NCBI GenBank assembly: GCA_017451915.1
Contig: JAFTNJ010000033.1
Coordinates: forward strand, 1 to 56,387
Length of the DNA stretch: 56,387 nt
Direction of reading: 5' to 3'
Origin: Clostridia bacterium
GTDB lineage: Bacteria; Bacillota; Clostridia; Oscillospirales; CAG-272
In this document: one piece after another, positions 1 to 7,480 of the stretch
Layout: every line of letters starts with the position of its first letter
How positions within the stretch are numbered: position 1 is the stretch's first letter
Notes under the pieces: generated by a model
Told to the model about the DNA's origin: nothing
The model's database searches: none
Seen by the model: the letters and a program-made list of their open reading frames with translations, nothing else
Position numbers and translations under genes: made by a program

Positions 1-93
1 ATCGTTCAGGAGATCGCATCCTTGCTCGGCGAAACCGCAGCAGAGACCAAGATTGCCTTGACTAAACTGAAGGAGTCTATCGGCGATGAATGA
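1..93 (+). CDS. 3' end of an upstream gene (partial, unidentified)
   Basis: Frame 1 is open from the first base and ends at TGA (91-93), giving about 30 residues that finish in the charged tail LKLKESIGDE-like stretch ...ALTKLKESIGDE. The stop overlaps the start of the phosphatase gene at 86, so the two genes are translationally coupled and belong to one operon with the hydrogenase downstream. The visible tail is helical and charged and is too short to name a family. By analogy with clostridial hydrogenase-linked operons it could be a small ferredoxin-like or ATP-binding protein, but nothing in this fragment shows that. Confidence 0.7.
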   Translation: MVQEIASLLGETAAETKIALTKLKESIGDE

Positions 94-1258
94 TTTGTGT
101 GCAGATATCGGATATAAAAGCATCAATCATGTCGGCGAAGAGCTTTGCGGCGACCACGTAGACGTCGTAGAGGAAAATGAGAATTCTACCGTAATCGTGC
201 TTGCAGACGGTCTTGGATCGGGTGTTAAGGCAAGTATCCTGTCCACTCTGACCTCCAAGATCATCTCAACGATGATGGCGGCAGGGCTTCCTATTGAGGA
301 ATGCGTGTCTACGATTGCCGCAACCTTGCCCGTATGCTCGGTGCGAGGCGTGGCATATTCCACGTTTACGATTATTCACTTATTGAATAACCAAATAGCC
401 GAAATCATTCAGTACGATAATCCTCACGTAATCGTAATAAGAGATTACGATATTTACGATTATCCCAAGACTGAAATGAATATCGGCGGTAAAAAAATAT
501 ACAAGTCCACAATTAAATTGCAAGAGGATGACGTATTCATCGCAATGAGCGACGGATGCCCTCACGCAGGTATGGGCGGTAAATATAACTTCGGTTGGAA
601 GCGCGAGGATATTGCCGAATATATGCAGGCACTCGTTGCAGGTGGATATACGGCAAAGAACCTTTCCACGATGCTTGTTGACGAGTGTGATAAGCTTTAC
701 GGTCACAAGCCCGGCGATGACACCACCGCTTGCGTTGTAAAGGTTCGTAAGAGAGAGCCCATGAACATTCTGTTCGGTCCTCCTTCAAATAGGGATGACG
801 CAAACCGTATGATGTCGCTGTTCTTCTCGAAGGAAGGAAAGCATATCATCTGTGGAGGTACAACCTCGTCTATTGCGGCAAAATACCTTGGTAAAAAGGT
901 TGAGGTCAGTCTCAGCTTTGAGCGTAGCGACGTTCCTCCGATTGCTAAGATCGAAGGCGTGGATCTTGTGACCGAGGGCGTTATTACGATGAATAAGGTC
1001 ATTCAGTATGCCAAGGATTACCTTGGAGAGAACGAGCTCTACGAGGATTGGAACTTCAAAAAGGACGGCGCATCTTTGATCAGCCGACTTCTGTTTGAGG
1101 AAGCAACGGACATCAACTTCTATGTGGGTAGAGCGGTAAATCCCGCCCATCAGAATCCCGACCTTCCCATCAACTTCAATATCAAAATGAACTTGGTCGA
1201 AGAGTTGTCCGCTTGCCTCAAAAATATGGGTAAGCGCATCAAGGTAAGTTATTTTTAG
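86..1258 (+). CDS. SpoIIE/PP2C-type protein serine phosphatase, hydrogenase-linked
   Basis: The 390-residue protein begins with a PP2C-like SpoIIE domain (about residues 1-222). Metal-binding motifs are visible: ADGLGSG at 40-46, SDGCPHAG at 155-162 and GDDTT at 210-214. The last 165 residues form a separate domain that I do not recognise. No transmembrane segment is seen, so it should be cytosolic and remove phosphate from serine or threonine of a partner protein. It overlaps the preceding gene by 8 bases and originally ran almost directly into the hydrogenase gene. In several clostridia such phosphatases sit beside [FeFe] hydrogenases, which suggests redox or hydrogen signalling; that role is an inference. 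Its TAG stop is made from the TA target base pair plus the first G of the inserted repeat element. Confidence 0.85.
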   Translation: MNDLCADIGYKSINHVGEELCGDHVDVVEENENSTVIVLADGLGSGVKASILSTLTSKIISTMMAAGLPIEECVSTIAATLPVCSVRGVAYSTFTIIHLLNNQIAEIIQYDNPHVIVIRDYDIYDYPKTEMNIGGKKIYKSTIKLQEDDVFIAMSDGCPHAGMGGKYNFGWKREDIAEYMQALVAGGYTAKNLSTMLVDECDKLYGHKPGDDTTACVVKVRKREPMNILFGPPSNRDDANRMMSLFFSKEGKHIICGGTTSSIAAKYLGKKVEVSLSFERSDVPPIAKIEGVDLVTEGVITMNKVIQYAKDYLGENELYEDWNFKKDGASLISRLLFEEATDINFYVGRAVNPAHQNPDLPINFNIKMNLVEELSACLKNMGKRIKVSYF

Positions 1259-1528
1259 GGTGACAGTAGATATACGAACCCGCTGCCGCGCGTTCTTTTT
1301 GGCGCTTTTTGCGCCTGCTTCACTCGTAAGGTCTTACCTTACTTCGCTCACCAAACACCAAAATCACTCAAAAATAACTGCGTGACAGTTCGAAGAATTT
1401 ATAAAAGAGCAGATTTTCCACGAGGAAAGGAAAAAAGCTGAAGAAATATAAGATATTTCGAAGCTTTTTGACGCTGAATCAGGGAAAATATGCCTTTTAT
1501 AAACGAGTTTGTATATCAACTGTCACCC
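1258..1528. mobile_element. MITE-like element with 18-bp terminal inverted repeats and TA flanks
   Basis: A 271-bp stretch begins GGGTGACAGTAGATATAC and ends with the reverse complement of GGGTGACAGTTGATATAC, so the ends match at 17 of 18 positions. It is flanked on both sides by TA (1256-1257 and 1529-1530), as expected for Tc1/mariner or IS630-type insertion. The right half folds on itself. A further GTGACAGTT at 1382-1390 pairs with 1518-1526, an inverted pair of about 22 bases joins 1398-1419 with 1482-1503, and an inner stem joins about 1432-1449 with 1453-1469. It has no coding capacity. Removing it with one TA restores a TAA stop followed directly by CGGAGGTG and the hydrogenase ATG. 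Confidence 0.75.
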
Positions 1529-1543
1529 TAACGGAGGTGTAAA

Positions 1544-2974
1544 ATGCGTAAATTTGATACCAAAGTACAGCATTTGAAATATAAAGTATTACGCGAAGTA
1601 GCACGCCTCGCGTGGGAGGATAAGCTTCTTGAGAATATTATAGATATTCCCAAAAAGCTCGTCCCCGGTAACGAGCCCACGATGCGTTGTTGTGTATATA
1701 AAGAAAGAGCCATCCTCGGTGAGCGTGTAAAGCTCGCTATGGGCGGCGATAAAAATAACCCTAATGTAATTGAGGTAATCGAAATTGCCTGTGACGAGTG
1801 TCCCGTTGGCGGTTATGAAGTAACCAATGCCTGCCGCGGATGCCTTGCTCACCGTTGCGATGACGTATGTAAATTCGGAGCAATTTCCTTCGATCACAAT
1901 CACGTTGCTCATATTGACAAGTCCAAGTGCAGGGAATGCGGTGCGTGTGCAAAGGTTTGTCCCTTTAGCGCAATCGTCAGCCGTAAGCGTCCTTGTCAGA
2001 ACGCTTGTAAGGTAAAAGCAATCTCTATGAATGAGGAGAAGGCGGCTAAGATCGATAACTCCAAGTGCATACAGTGTGGAGCTTGCGTATATCAGTGTCC
2101 CTTTGGCGCGATCATGGATAAATCCTTTATGGTAAACGCCATCGATATCCTTAAAAAGAGCGAGAGGAACACAAGAGGCGGCAGCTACAAGGTTTACGCC
2201 GTTGTTGCTCCTTCAATTTCGAGCCAATTCTCGTATGCAAAGCTCGGTCAGGTTGTAACGGGACTGAAAAAGCTCGGGTTCCACGACGTTATCGAGGCAG
2301 CTCTTGGTGCGGATATGGTGGCTATGGCAGAAGCAAAAGAACTTTCCGAAAAAGGACTTCTGACAAGCTCTTGCTGTCCTGCATTCGTGCAGTACATCAA
2401 ATCGACGTTCCCGAACCTCGTAGAGCATGTCTCGCACAACATGTCGCCTATGGCAGTTCTTGCGAAATACATCAAGGAAACGACTCCTAACGCAAAGGTC
2501 ATCTTTATCGGCCCGTGTACTGCTAAAAAGGCAGAAGCACAGCTTGAAGAAGTCAAGCCTTGGGTTGATACCGTCCTTACCTTTGAGGAGCTTCAAGCGT
2601 TGTTTGACAGCCGTGATATCGAGATCGAAACGCTTGAGGAAGGCGTTCTTGATAACGCTTCCTACTTTGGTCGTATCTTTGCACGCAGCGGAGGTCTTAC
2701 CGATGCGGCAACACAGGCAATGAAGGAACAAGGCATCGACTTCGAGATCAAACCCGTCGTATGTGACGGAATCGAAGCCTGCCGTATGGCGCTTCTCAAG
2801 CTGAACAAAGGAATCCTTGACGGAAACTTTATCGAAGGAATGGCTTGTGTCGGCGGTTGTATCGGTGGCGCAGGTTGTCTCACTCACGGTGAAAAGAACA
2901 AAACCGATGTCGATAAGTATGGTCGTGAAGCACTTGAAAAGACCATCGGAGATGCCATATCACTGCTGAAATAA
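1544..2974 (+). CDS. [FeFe] hydrogenase with N-terminal [4Fe-4S] domains
   Basis: The 476-residue iron-only hydrogenase exchanges electrons with protons and hydrogen at an H-cluster. The N-terminal part (about 80-195) has three Cys groups: CRGC...CDDVC (97-109), CRECGACAKVC (129-139) and CIQCGACVYQC (175-185). H-cluster motifs follow: L1 TSSCCPAF (274-281, both Cys kept, the usual final Trp is Phe), L2 GPCTAKKAE (323-331, Gly where Met is usual) and L3 EGMACVGGC (431-439). These variants resemble the group B monomeric enzymes, although the neighbouring SpoIIE phosphatase recalls the phosphatase-linked, supposedly sensory, group C3. A strong GGAGGTG site lies 5 bases before the ATG. No signal peptide is seen, so it is cytosolic. 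Which subgroup it belongs to, and whether it is catalytic or sensory, is not settled. Confidence 0.9.
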   Translation: MRKFDTKVQHLKYKVLREVARLAWEDKLLENIIDIPKKLVPGNEPTMRCCVYKERAILGERVKLAMGGDKNNPNVIEVIEIACDECPVGGYEVTNACRGCLAHRCDDVCKFGAISFDHNHVAHIDKSKCRECGACAKVCPFSAIVSRKRPCQNACKVKAISMNEEKAAKIDNSKCIQCGACVYQCPFGAIMDKSFMVNAIDILKKSERNTRGGSYKVYAVVAPSISSQFSYAKLGQVVTGLKKLGFHDVIEAALGADMVAMAEAKELSEKGLLTSSCCPAFVQYIKSTFPNLVEHVSHNMSPMAVLAKYIKETTPNAKVIFIGPCTAKKAEAQLEEVKPWVDTVLTFEELQALFDSRDIEIETLEEGVLDNASYFGRIFARSGGLTDAATQAMKEQGIDFEIKPVVCDGIEACRMALLKLNKGILDGNFIEGMACVGGCIGGAGCLTHGEKNKTDVDKYGREALEKTIGDAISLLK

Positions 2975-3001
2975 AAGGAAGTCGCGAAATATAACAAACA
3001 G

Positions 3002-3043
3002 AAAAAACGCCACCTTAGACTTTCATCTAAGATGGCGTTTTTT
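3002..3043. terminator. Bidirectional intrinsic terminator after hydrogenase
   Basis: An 18-bp inverted repeat (3002-3019 with 3026-3043, one mismatch) has A-run and T-run ends, so it can stop transcription from both sides. It ends the hydrogenase operon and probably also the tmRNA, whose 3' end lies about 70 bases away. Confidence 0.85.
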
Positions 3044-3113
3044 GTTCGTATCAGAGCGAAACCTTTACGGCGAATCCGCCGCTAAAGAAGTAGGTGTTCG
3101 TCTGAGTAGCGTT

Positions 3114-3506
3114 TGGTGGAGATGAGGGGAATCGAACCCCTGTCCGAAAACCAATTCCTATAACCTTCTTCGTGGGCAGTCTGTTATTTAGAATTCCTTT
3201 TAGAAAGCGCGAACAGACACGCTATCTCCGCAAGTAGCCCTTTTTTGCATGATCGGCTCAAGAGCGAACCACCGATGCATGTTCACCACTCCAATGACGT
3301 TCAGTCCGAGGTCGTGGTCCTCCCCGGAGGAACGGGTGACCCGCAGGTCACGGCACTGCTAATCTTCGCGCCTTACGGCGCAAAGATTAGGCAGCCATAG
3401 CAACAGTATTGTTGTCGTTTATTTTTTAAGTTGGGCAGTTTACGAGTTTACCCGGCTCGCCACGCTTATCATAGTTCAAAGTCCCCGTCGAAACCATTGC
3501 ACCCCC
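3114..3506 (-). ncRNA. ssrA: tmRNA (transfer-messenger RNA)
   Basis: Read on the minus strand, this is a 393-nt one-piece tmRNA that rescues stalled ribosomes. The 5' end GGGGGUG pairs with CAUCUCC before the encoded ACCA, including the conserved G3-U pair. The T-arm sequence GGUUCGAUUCC and the 5' UUUCGACGGGG segment are typical. The tag frame ends N-D-N-N-T-V-A-M-A-A-stop (about 3382-3411). The codon before the first Asn is AUA and an in-frame UAA lies two codons further upstream, so the resume codon is not the usual GCN and cannot be fixed by eye. It has its own consensus promoter. ClpXP, which degrades tagged proteins, is encoded 4 kb away. Confidence 0.95.
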
Positions 3507-3522
3507 ATAACGGATCCCTCTT

Positions 3523-3551
3523 ATTATACCCTAAAAAAGAGCTTTTGTCAA
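3523..3551 (-). promoter_or_regulatory. Consensus sigma-A promoter of ssrA
   Basis: On the minus strand TTGACA (3546-3551), a 17-bp spacer and TATAAT (3523-3528) give a perfect housekeeping promoter. It lies 17 bases before the mature tmRNA 5' end, which fits a short leader removed by RNase P. Confidence 0.9.
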
Positions 3552-3612
3552 CAGGATCTTGTCGACATTTTATTTCTTTGGAGTCAAGTTTGTTTTTTTT
3601 TCTTATTTTCTA

Positions 3613-3642
3613 TTGACAAACCTCGGTGGAATATGTTAAAAT
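3613..3642 (+). promoter_or_regulatory. Promoter of small lipoprotein gene
   Basis: TTGACA (3613-3618), an 18-bp spacer and TAAAAT (3637-3642) lie about 30 bases before the lipoprotein start codon. Confidence 0.75.
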
Positions 3643-3670
3643 AAGACAGTACCTCAAAAGGAGAAATGAA

Positions 3671-3898
3671 ATGAAAAAACGTATTATTTTGGTTGCAGTT
3701 TTGCTCTGCCTTGCTGTTTTTGCCGTTTCCTGTACCGATAATAATGGAGAAGGCTCCAACACCACCGAGGGGCCCGGTATTAACTGGGGAGACCTGACCG
3801 GTGAAGGAACGGGCGACGCAACGACCGGTAGCGTTGCTACTATGAATCTTGTGACCGACGACGGCGAAGGCTGGACCACCATGGCTCCCATCCAATAA
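3671..3898 (+). CDS. Small secreted lipoprotein, unknown function
   Basis: The 75-residue protein starts MKKRIILVAVLLCLAVFAVS and has its lipobox at VSC (Cys 21), so signal peptidase II should cleave it and leave a short lipid-anchored tail of about 55 residues. The mature part is acidic and rich in Gly, Thr and Asp, with no recognisable domain. The ATG at 3671 was chosen because AAAGGAG (3657-3663) lies 7 bases upstream; the frame is open further upstream but would spoil the signal peptide. It stands alone with its own promoter and terminator. Function unknown; the low-complexity tail looks like a surface or scaffold peptide rather than an enzyme. Confidence 0.75.
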   Translation: MKKRIILVAVLLCLAVFAVSCTDNNGEGSNTTEGPGINWGDLTGEGTGDATTGSVATMNLVTDDGEGWTTMAPIQ

Positions 3899-3900
3899 TA

Positions 3901-3937
3901 AAAAAGAACCTGCATCCCGGGATGCAGGTTCTTTTTT
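3901..3937. terminator. Bidirectional terminator between convergent lipoprotein genes
   Basis: A perfect 18-bp inverted repeat (3901-3918 with 3919-3936) of the type AAAAAGAACCTGC...GCAGGTTCTTTTT serves both converging genes. Confidence 0.9.
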
Positions 3938-3938
3938 A

Positions 3939-5300
3939 TTATTTTCCTTGGTTGGCCAGGAACCAGTCGGTTACGGTTTCGTACACCAAAAGGGTTTGAA
4001 TGTAGTCCAGCTCGGTTTCCAGAACCAGCTTGGTGGCTTCTTCCTCGGTGTATTTAAAGTATTCCATGGCGTCCTTTACAAAGGCGTCCAACTGTGCTTG
4101 ATATGCATCCTCGGTCCACTGCAGCTTTTCGGTATCATAAATCACGTGCGCAATGATGTAGGGAACGGCTACGTCGCGGGTCTGTTCCTTCAAAATCTGC
4201 TCGGTACCGCCGGTCATGGCCAGGAAGGTGGCATAATCCATGCCGTAGGAGAAGGCATAATAGTGATAGAGGTCTACGTAATACTGATAGAAATAATTGT
4301 AGAACTCCAGAGGAACCTCCGTATAAACGGTATTCTCCATCAGGACCGCCCAAAGATCCTCGGCCTTCTTGGATTCGGTATATTCTGCCAACATGGCGTT
4401 GTAGGTTTGGTAGGCGTCCTTGCTGTAGGAGGCAATGTCCGCGTCGGGAATGGCAAGATCATAGATGGCATCCAGGGTCATGGTAAAGATGACGGATTTT
4501 CCGGCCATGTCTTTGTTGTGGTATTCCTCGGGGAAGGTGACGGGAACGTCAAAGGTCTCGCCCACCGAGTGTCCGGCAATGCCCTCGGCAAAGCCGGGAA
4601 TGTAGCCGCTGTTTTCAACGATGTTAATGGTGGTATCCTTTGCGGAACCACCTTCAAAGGCGACGCCGTCCAGGTAGCCCGTGTAATCGATCACAACGAT
4701 GTCGCCGTACGCGGCGGGACGGTTGGATACGGTAGGCTTTGTCTTATCTTGGTTGGCTTCATAGTATTCTTCAAAAATCGCAATGGCAGCCGATTGTGCC
4801 GCAGTTTCACCAAAGGTGATCTGCTTGTAATCTCCAAGGGTAATGACCGAGGCGCAGTCCAGGGAGAAGTAGTTGGGGAAGAGAACCACGGGGTGCTTCT
4901 CGGGGAGAACGTCAATGCGGTCAAAGGCAAACCCGTCGGCCGATGCCAGTTGATTTTTTGCGGCATCGTAAGTCAATTCCAAAGGAGATTCGCCAATTTG
5001 AATGGTCAGGGTTGTTCCGTCCTCGGCAATGGAGAAGGTTCCGCTGGCGGTATCGGAGTAGGTGTAGTAGCCGGCCTTGATGGAGTAAGAATCTACGGTG
5101 TAGTCCTCCTTCAACTGAATGGCCGACAGCACGTCCTCGCAGTACCAGTTTCCAAGCACTGCCTGAAGGTGGATGGGATCCTGTGCGCCGCCCTGGGAGG
5201 ATGCCGTGGTTTGATTGACGGCAGGGTCTTTGGGGGTGCAGGCAGAAAGTAAAACAGAGCAAAGCAGAAGCATTGCTACAATAAAAATTCTTTTTTTCAT
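3939..5300 (-). CDS. Lipoprotein with FKBP-type prolyl isomerase domain (trigger-factor-like foldase)
   Basis: The 453-residue protein starts MKKRIFIVAMLLLCSVLLSAC, a lipoprotein signal with lipobox LSAC. A small N-terminal beta-rich region (about 40-150) is followed by an FKBP domain (about 190-280, GDIVVIDYTGYLDGVAFEGG and FPEEYHNKDMAGK) and a helical C-terminal region resembling the trigger factor C-domain. The FKBP part is clearly related to the tig product encoded 5 kb away. It lacks the ribosome-binding N-domain. It probably folds exported proteins outside the membrane, a role otherwise held by PrsA. The start at 5300 is preceded by AAGAAAGGAA; a Met nine codons earlier would disrupt the signal peptide. 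It stands alone with its own promoter. Confidence 0.85.
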   Translation of the reverse strand: MKKRIFIVAMLLLCSVLLSACTPKDPAVNQTTASSQGGAQDPIHLQAVLGNWYCEDVLSAIQLKEDYTVDSYSIKAGYYTYSDTASGTFSIAEDGTTLTIQIGESPLELTYDAAKNQLASADGFAFDRIDVLPEKHPVVLFPNYFSLDCASVITLGDYKQITFGETAAQSAAIAIFEEYYEANQDKTKPTVSNRPAAYGDIVVIDYTGYLDGVAFEGGSAKDTTINIVENSGYIPGFAEGIAGHSVGETFDVPVTFPEEYHNKDMAGKSVIFTMTLDAIYDLAIPDADIASYSKDAYQTYNAMLAEYTESKKAEDLWAVLMENTVYTEVPLEFYNYFYQYYVDLYHYYAFSYGMDYATFLAMTGGTEQILKEQTRDVAVPYIIAHVIYDTEKLQWTEDAYQAQLDAFVKDAMEYFKYTEEEATKLVLETELDYIQTLLVYETVTDWFLANQGK

Positions 5301-5332
5301 TCCGAAAATTCCTTTCTTACAATTCATGCTCT

Positions 5333-5361
5333 ATTATAATGGATTTTGACTTTTTTTGCAA
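5333..5361 (-). promoter_or_regulatory. Promoter of FKBP lipoprotein gene
   Basis: On the minus strand TTGCAA (5356-5361), a 17-bp spacer and TATAAT (5333-5338) lie about 33 bases before the ATG. Confidence 0.75.
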
Positions 5362-5485
5362 GCCCTATCTTTGAATATTTACAATTCGGTTATGAAAAAA
5401 GAAATACGGTGTCAAAAAATGGGGAAGCGCATAGAATGATAGCGAAGAGAGTTTTCTCTGAATTCATTTTAAAGGAGATTCGATT

Positions 5486-6340
5486 ATGGCGGAAAGCAGA
5501 TATCCTTGCACCACCTCCGGCAATTCCCGGGAAACGGTGTGCATTGAAACCAATCGTGTATTAGATTCCTGCCGCGACCGCGATTGCTTTGAAACGGCGC
5601 GGGTGTATCTTTCCAACTACGGCAATGAGATCCTGGAGCATACCGGAGCCATTCGCGCCAAGAGCGCAAAGATCATTTGGACGCACATTGGAATCGACCC
5701 CATTCAGTTCAATCATGGATTTTATTCCATTACCATTCGTTTTTACGTAAAGCTCTGCTTTGAGGCCTGCATTGGATGCGGTCGCTCCCAGGAGCTGGAG
5801 GGGATTGCTGTGCTGGAAAAGCGGGTGATCCTTTACGGAAGCGAGAGCAACGTAAACGTGTTCAAGAGCAACGCCTGTGATGATTTTTGCGCCCTCCCGC
5901 AGCCCAGTGCCTGCGAGCGGAACGTTCCCACGGCCATCGTTGAGGTGGTAGATCCGGTGATCCTTGGCACGAAGATCGTAGAAGAGCCCACCCAATGCAC
6001 CTGCTGCTGTTGCTTCCAGGAGAGTGATCTCCCCGAGGCCGTTTGTGCCGGCTTTGACGCTCCCTTTGATTTTGTGGATGGAAACGGCAAGCGGTATTTA
6101 ACGGTCTCCCTGGGGATCTTCTCGGTGGTTCGCATTGTTCGTCCTGCCCAGTATCTCATTCAGGCAACCGAGTACTGCATTCCCGAAAAGGAGTGCACTC
6201 CCGTGGAGGAGGACGATCCTTGCCACGTCTTCCGCACCATGCCTTTCCCGGTAGGGGAATTTTGCGCGCAAGGAATGAATCAAGGCCTTTCCAACGGAGG
6301 ACATGACGGAAAGTCCTCCCGTTGCGGATGCGGAAGCTGA
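5486..6340 (+). CDS. Cysteine-rich conserved hypothetical protein
   Basis: The 284-residue protein has 22 cysteines (7.7 percent), including CRDRDC near residue 29, a CFEACIGC cluster near 92-99 and a CTCCCC run near 170. The N-terminal pattern TNRVLDSCRDRDCFE, followed by a valine-rich beta region, is one I associate with proteins of unknown function in spore-forming clostridia. No signal peptide or transmembrane segment is visible. The clusters could bind metal or cross-link in a spore or surface layer, but that is only a guess. A strong AAAGGAGA site precedes the ATG. No sigma-A promoter is obvious upstream; a CATAGAAT hexamer-like site at 5430 faintly resembles a mother-cell sigma -10 element. 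The gene stands alone and ends at a terminator. Confidence 0.8.
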   Translation: MAESRYPCTTSGNSRETVCIETNRVLDSCRDRDCFETARVYLSNYGNEILEHTGAIRAKSAKIIWTHIGIDPIQFNHGFYSITIRFYVKLCFEACIGCGRSQELEGIAVLEKRVILYGSESNVNVFKSNACDDFCALPQPSACERNVPTAIVEVVDPVILGTKIVEEPTQCTCCCCFQESDLPEAVCAGFDAPFDFVDGNGKRYLTVSLGIFSVVRIVRPAQYLIQATEYCIPEKECTPVEEDDPCHVFRTMPFPVGEFCAQGMNQGLSNGGHDGKSSRCGCGS

Positions 6341-6383
6341 CGGTTTGTTGATTTTTGGGGAGGGAAGTACCTTTTTCCTTTGC

Positions 6384-6410
6384 GAGGGAGGTGTTTCACC
6401 TCCCTTTTTG
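6384..6410 (+). terminator. Terminator after Cys-rich gene
   Basis: The stem AGGGAGGTG / CACCTCCCT with a 3-base loop is followed by TTTTT. Confidence 0.8.
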
Positions 6411-6435
6411 GGTGTTGTTTTCTCCTTTTGCTCTA

Positions 6436-6464
6436 TTGACAAACGGATTTTATTATGATACAAT
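6436..6464 (+). promoter_or_regulatory. Promoter of the 6511 lipoprotein gene
   Basis: TTGACA (6436-6441), a 17-bp spacer and TACAAT (6459-6464) lie 46 bases before the start codon. Confidence 0.8.
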
Positions 6465-6510
6465 GAAATTGCCCGATAGACGCTATGTTAGGTATGAAAG
6501 GAGTTTTGCT

Positions 6511-7422
6511 ATGAAAAAGCTTTGTTATTTTTGCTTGATTCTTGCGCTTCCCTTGATATTTTTCGGTTGCCAAAAAGATAGCAATGTCCCCGAAGAAGAG
6601 ACCTTACCCAAGTGGGAGACCGTTGTACTGGAGGATAGGGAATATCTCTACGGCGAAATCATTGAAATTCAAATGCCGGACGTATTGGTGCTAAAGTTGA
6701 GTTCTCCCAATTCCGAGCTGGGGGATACCGTTTACGTTGTGACCCATGAAGCCGGGGAATGGTGTGTTGGGGATGACGTTTACGTTACCTATTCCAAAAC
6801 GCAATACAATTCCAATAACCCGGATTCCAAACGGATCCTTGCGGATCGGGTGGAAACTCCGGACTACAACGCAAAGCCGATTTTGTATTTCTATCCTGAG
6901 GCTCCTACCGTCTGCTCTGCTAAGGTTGTTTTGAACGGGGAACTGACCTGCACCTATCCTGCCCATGGTACGGAGGGGTGGAAGGACTTTGTTGCCCATC
7001 CCGACGGAACGCTGATCTTTCCCGATGGCAAGAGCTACTACGCGCTCTATTGGGAGGGTGTTCAGTACGCCGATTGGGACTTTTCCAAGGGCTTTTGCGT
7101 GCGTGGTGAGGATACTGCCACGTTCCTTGCATGGGCGCTTGCGGAGCAGGGCTTGACCGCGAGAGAAGCCAATGAATTTATTATTTATTGGTTGCCTCTG
7201 ATGCAGGATAATCCCTACAACGTGATCTCCTTCCAAACCACGGCGTATACCGATGGCGCAACTTTGGAAATTACTCCCGCCCCTGACCGGTTGCTTCGTG
7301 TTTTTATGGCGTATTATCCTACCGAAACAGCAGTGGAGATTCCTCCCCAATCCTTTGAGGGCTTTGAACGCCAAGGCTTTACCGTTGTGGAATGGGGCGG
7401 ATGCCAAGTTAAGGAGCCGTGA
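6511..7422 (+). CDS. Predicted lipoprotein with KPILYFYPE-type domain, unknown function
   Basis: The 303-residue protein starts MKKLCYFCLILALPLIFFGC with a lipobox at Cys 20. An OB-like beta region (about 40-120) precedes a domain that begins AKPILYFYPE and contains the signature WDFSKGFCV, a NEFIIYWLPLM block and an NPYN-ISFQ block. This arrangement recurs in clostridial proteins of unknown function that share the YLYP motif. The ATG at 6511 follows AAAGGAG by 7 bases; the longer upstream reading has no signal sequence. It is probably a surface-anchored binding or structural protein. It stands alone, with its own promoter and a terminator shared with clpX. Confidence 0.8.
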   Translation: MKKLCYFCLILALPLIFFGCQKDSNVPEEETLPKWETVVLEDREYLYGEIIEIQMPDVLVLKLSSPNSELGDTVYVVTHEAGEWCVGDDVYVTYSKTQYNSNNPDSKRILADRVETPDYNAKPILYFYPEAPTVCSAKVVLNGELTCTYPAHGTEGWKDFVAHPDGTLIFPDGKSYYALYWEGVQYADWDFSKGFCVRGEDTATFLAWALAEQGLTAREANEFIIYWLPLMQDNPYNVISFQTTAYTDGATLEITPAPDRLLRVFMAYYPTETAVEIPPQSFEGFERQGFTVVEWGGCQVKEP

Positions 7423-7445
7423 TTGGGATCTTTTGACATGAAATG

Positions 7446-7477
7446 AAAACAGCACTCACGCGTGTGAGTGCTGTTTT
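7446..7477. terminator. Bidirectional terminator (lipoprotein / clpX)
   Basis: A 16-bp perfect inverted repeat AAAACAGCACTCACGC / GCGTGAGTGCTGTTTT-like stem with T-runs on both strands lies between converging genes. Confidence 0.85.
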
Positions 7478-7480
7478 TAC

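Noticed and set aside
3431..3616. A 61-residue open frame overlapping the tmRNA 5' region
   Set aside because: It lies within and antisense to tmRNA and its promoter and has no ribosome site.
3948..5252. A 434-residue plus-strand open frame opposite the FKBP lipoprotein
   Set aside because: Glycine/valine-rich translation with no motif; the minus-strand protein has a signal peptide, lipobox and FKBP domain.
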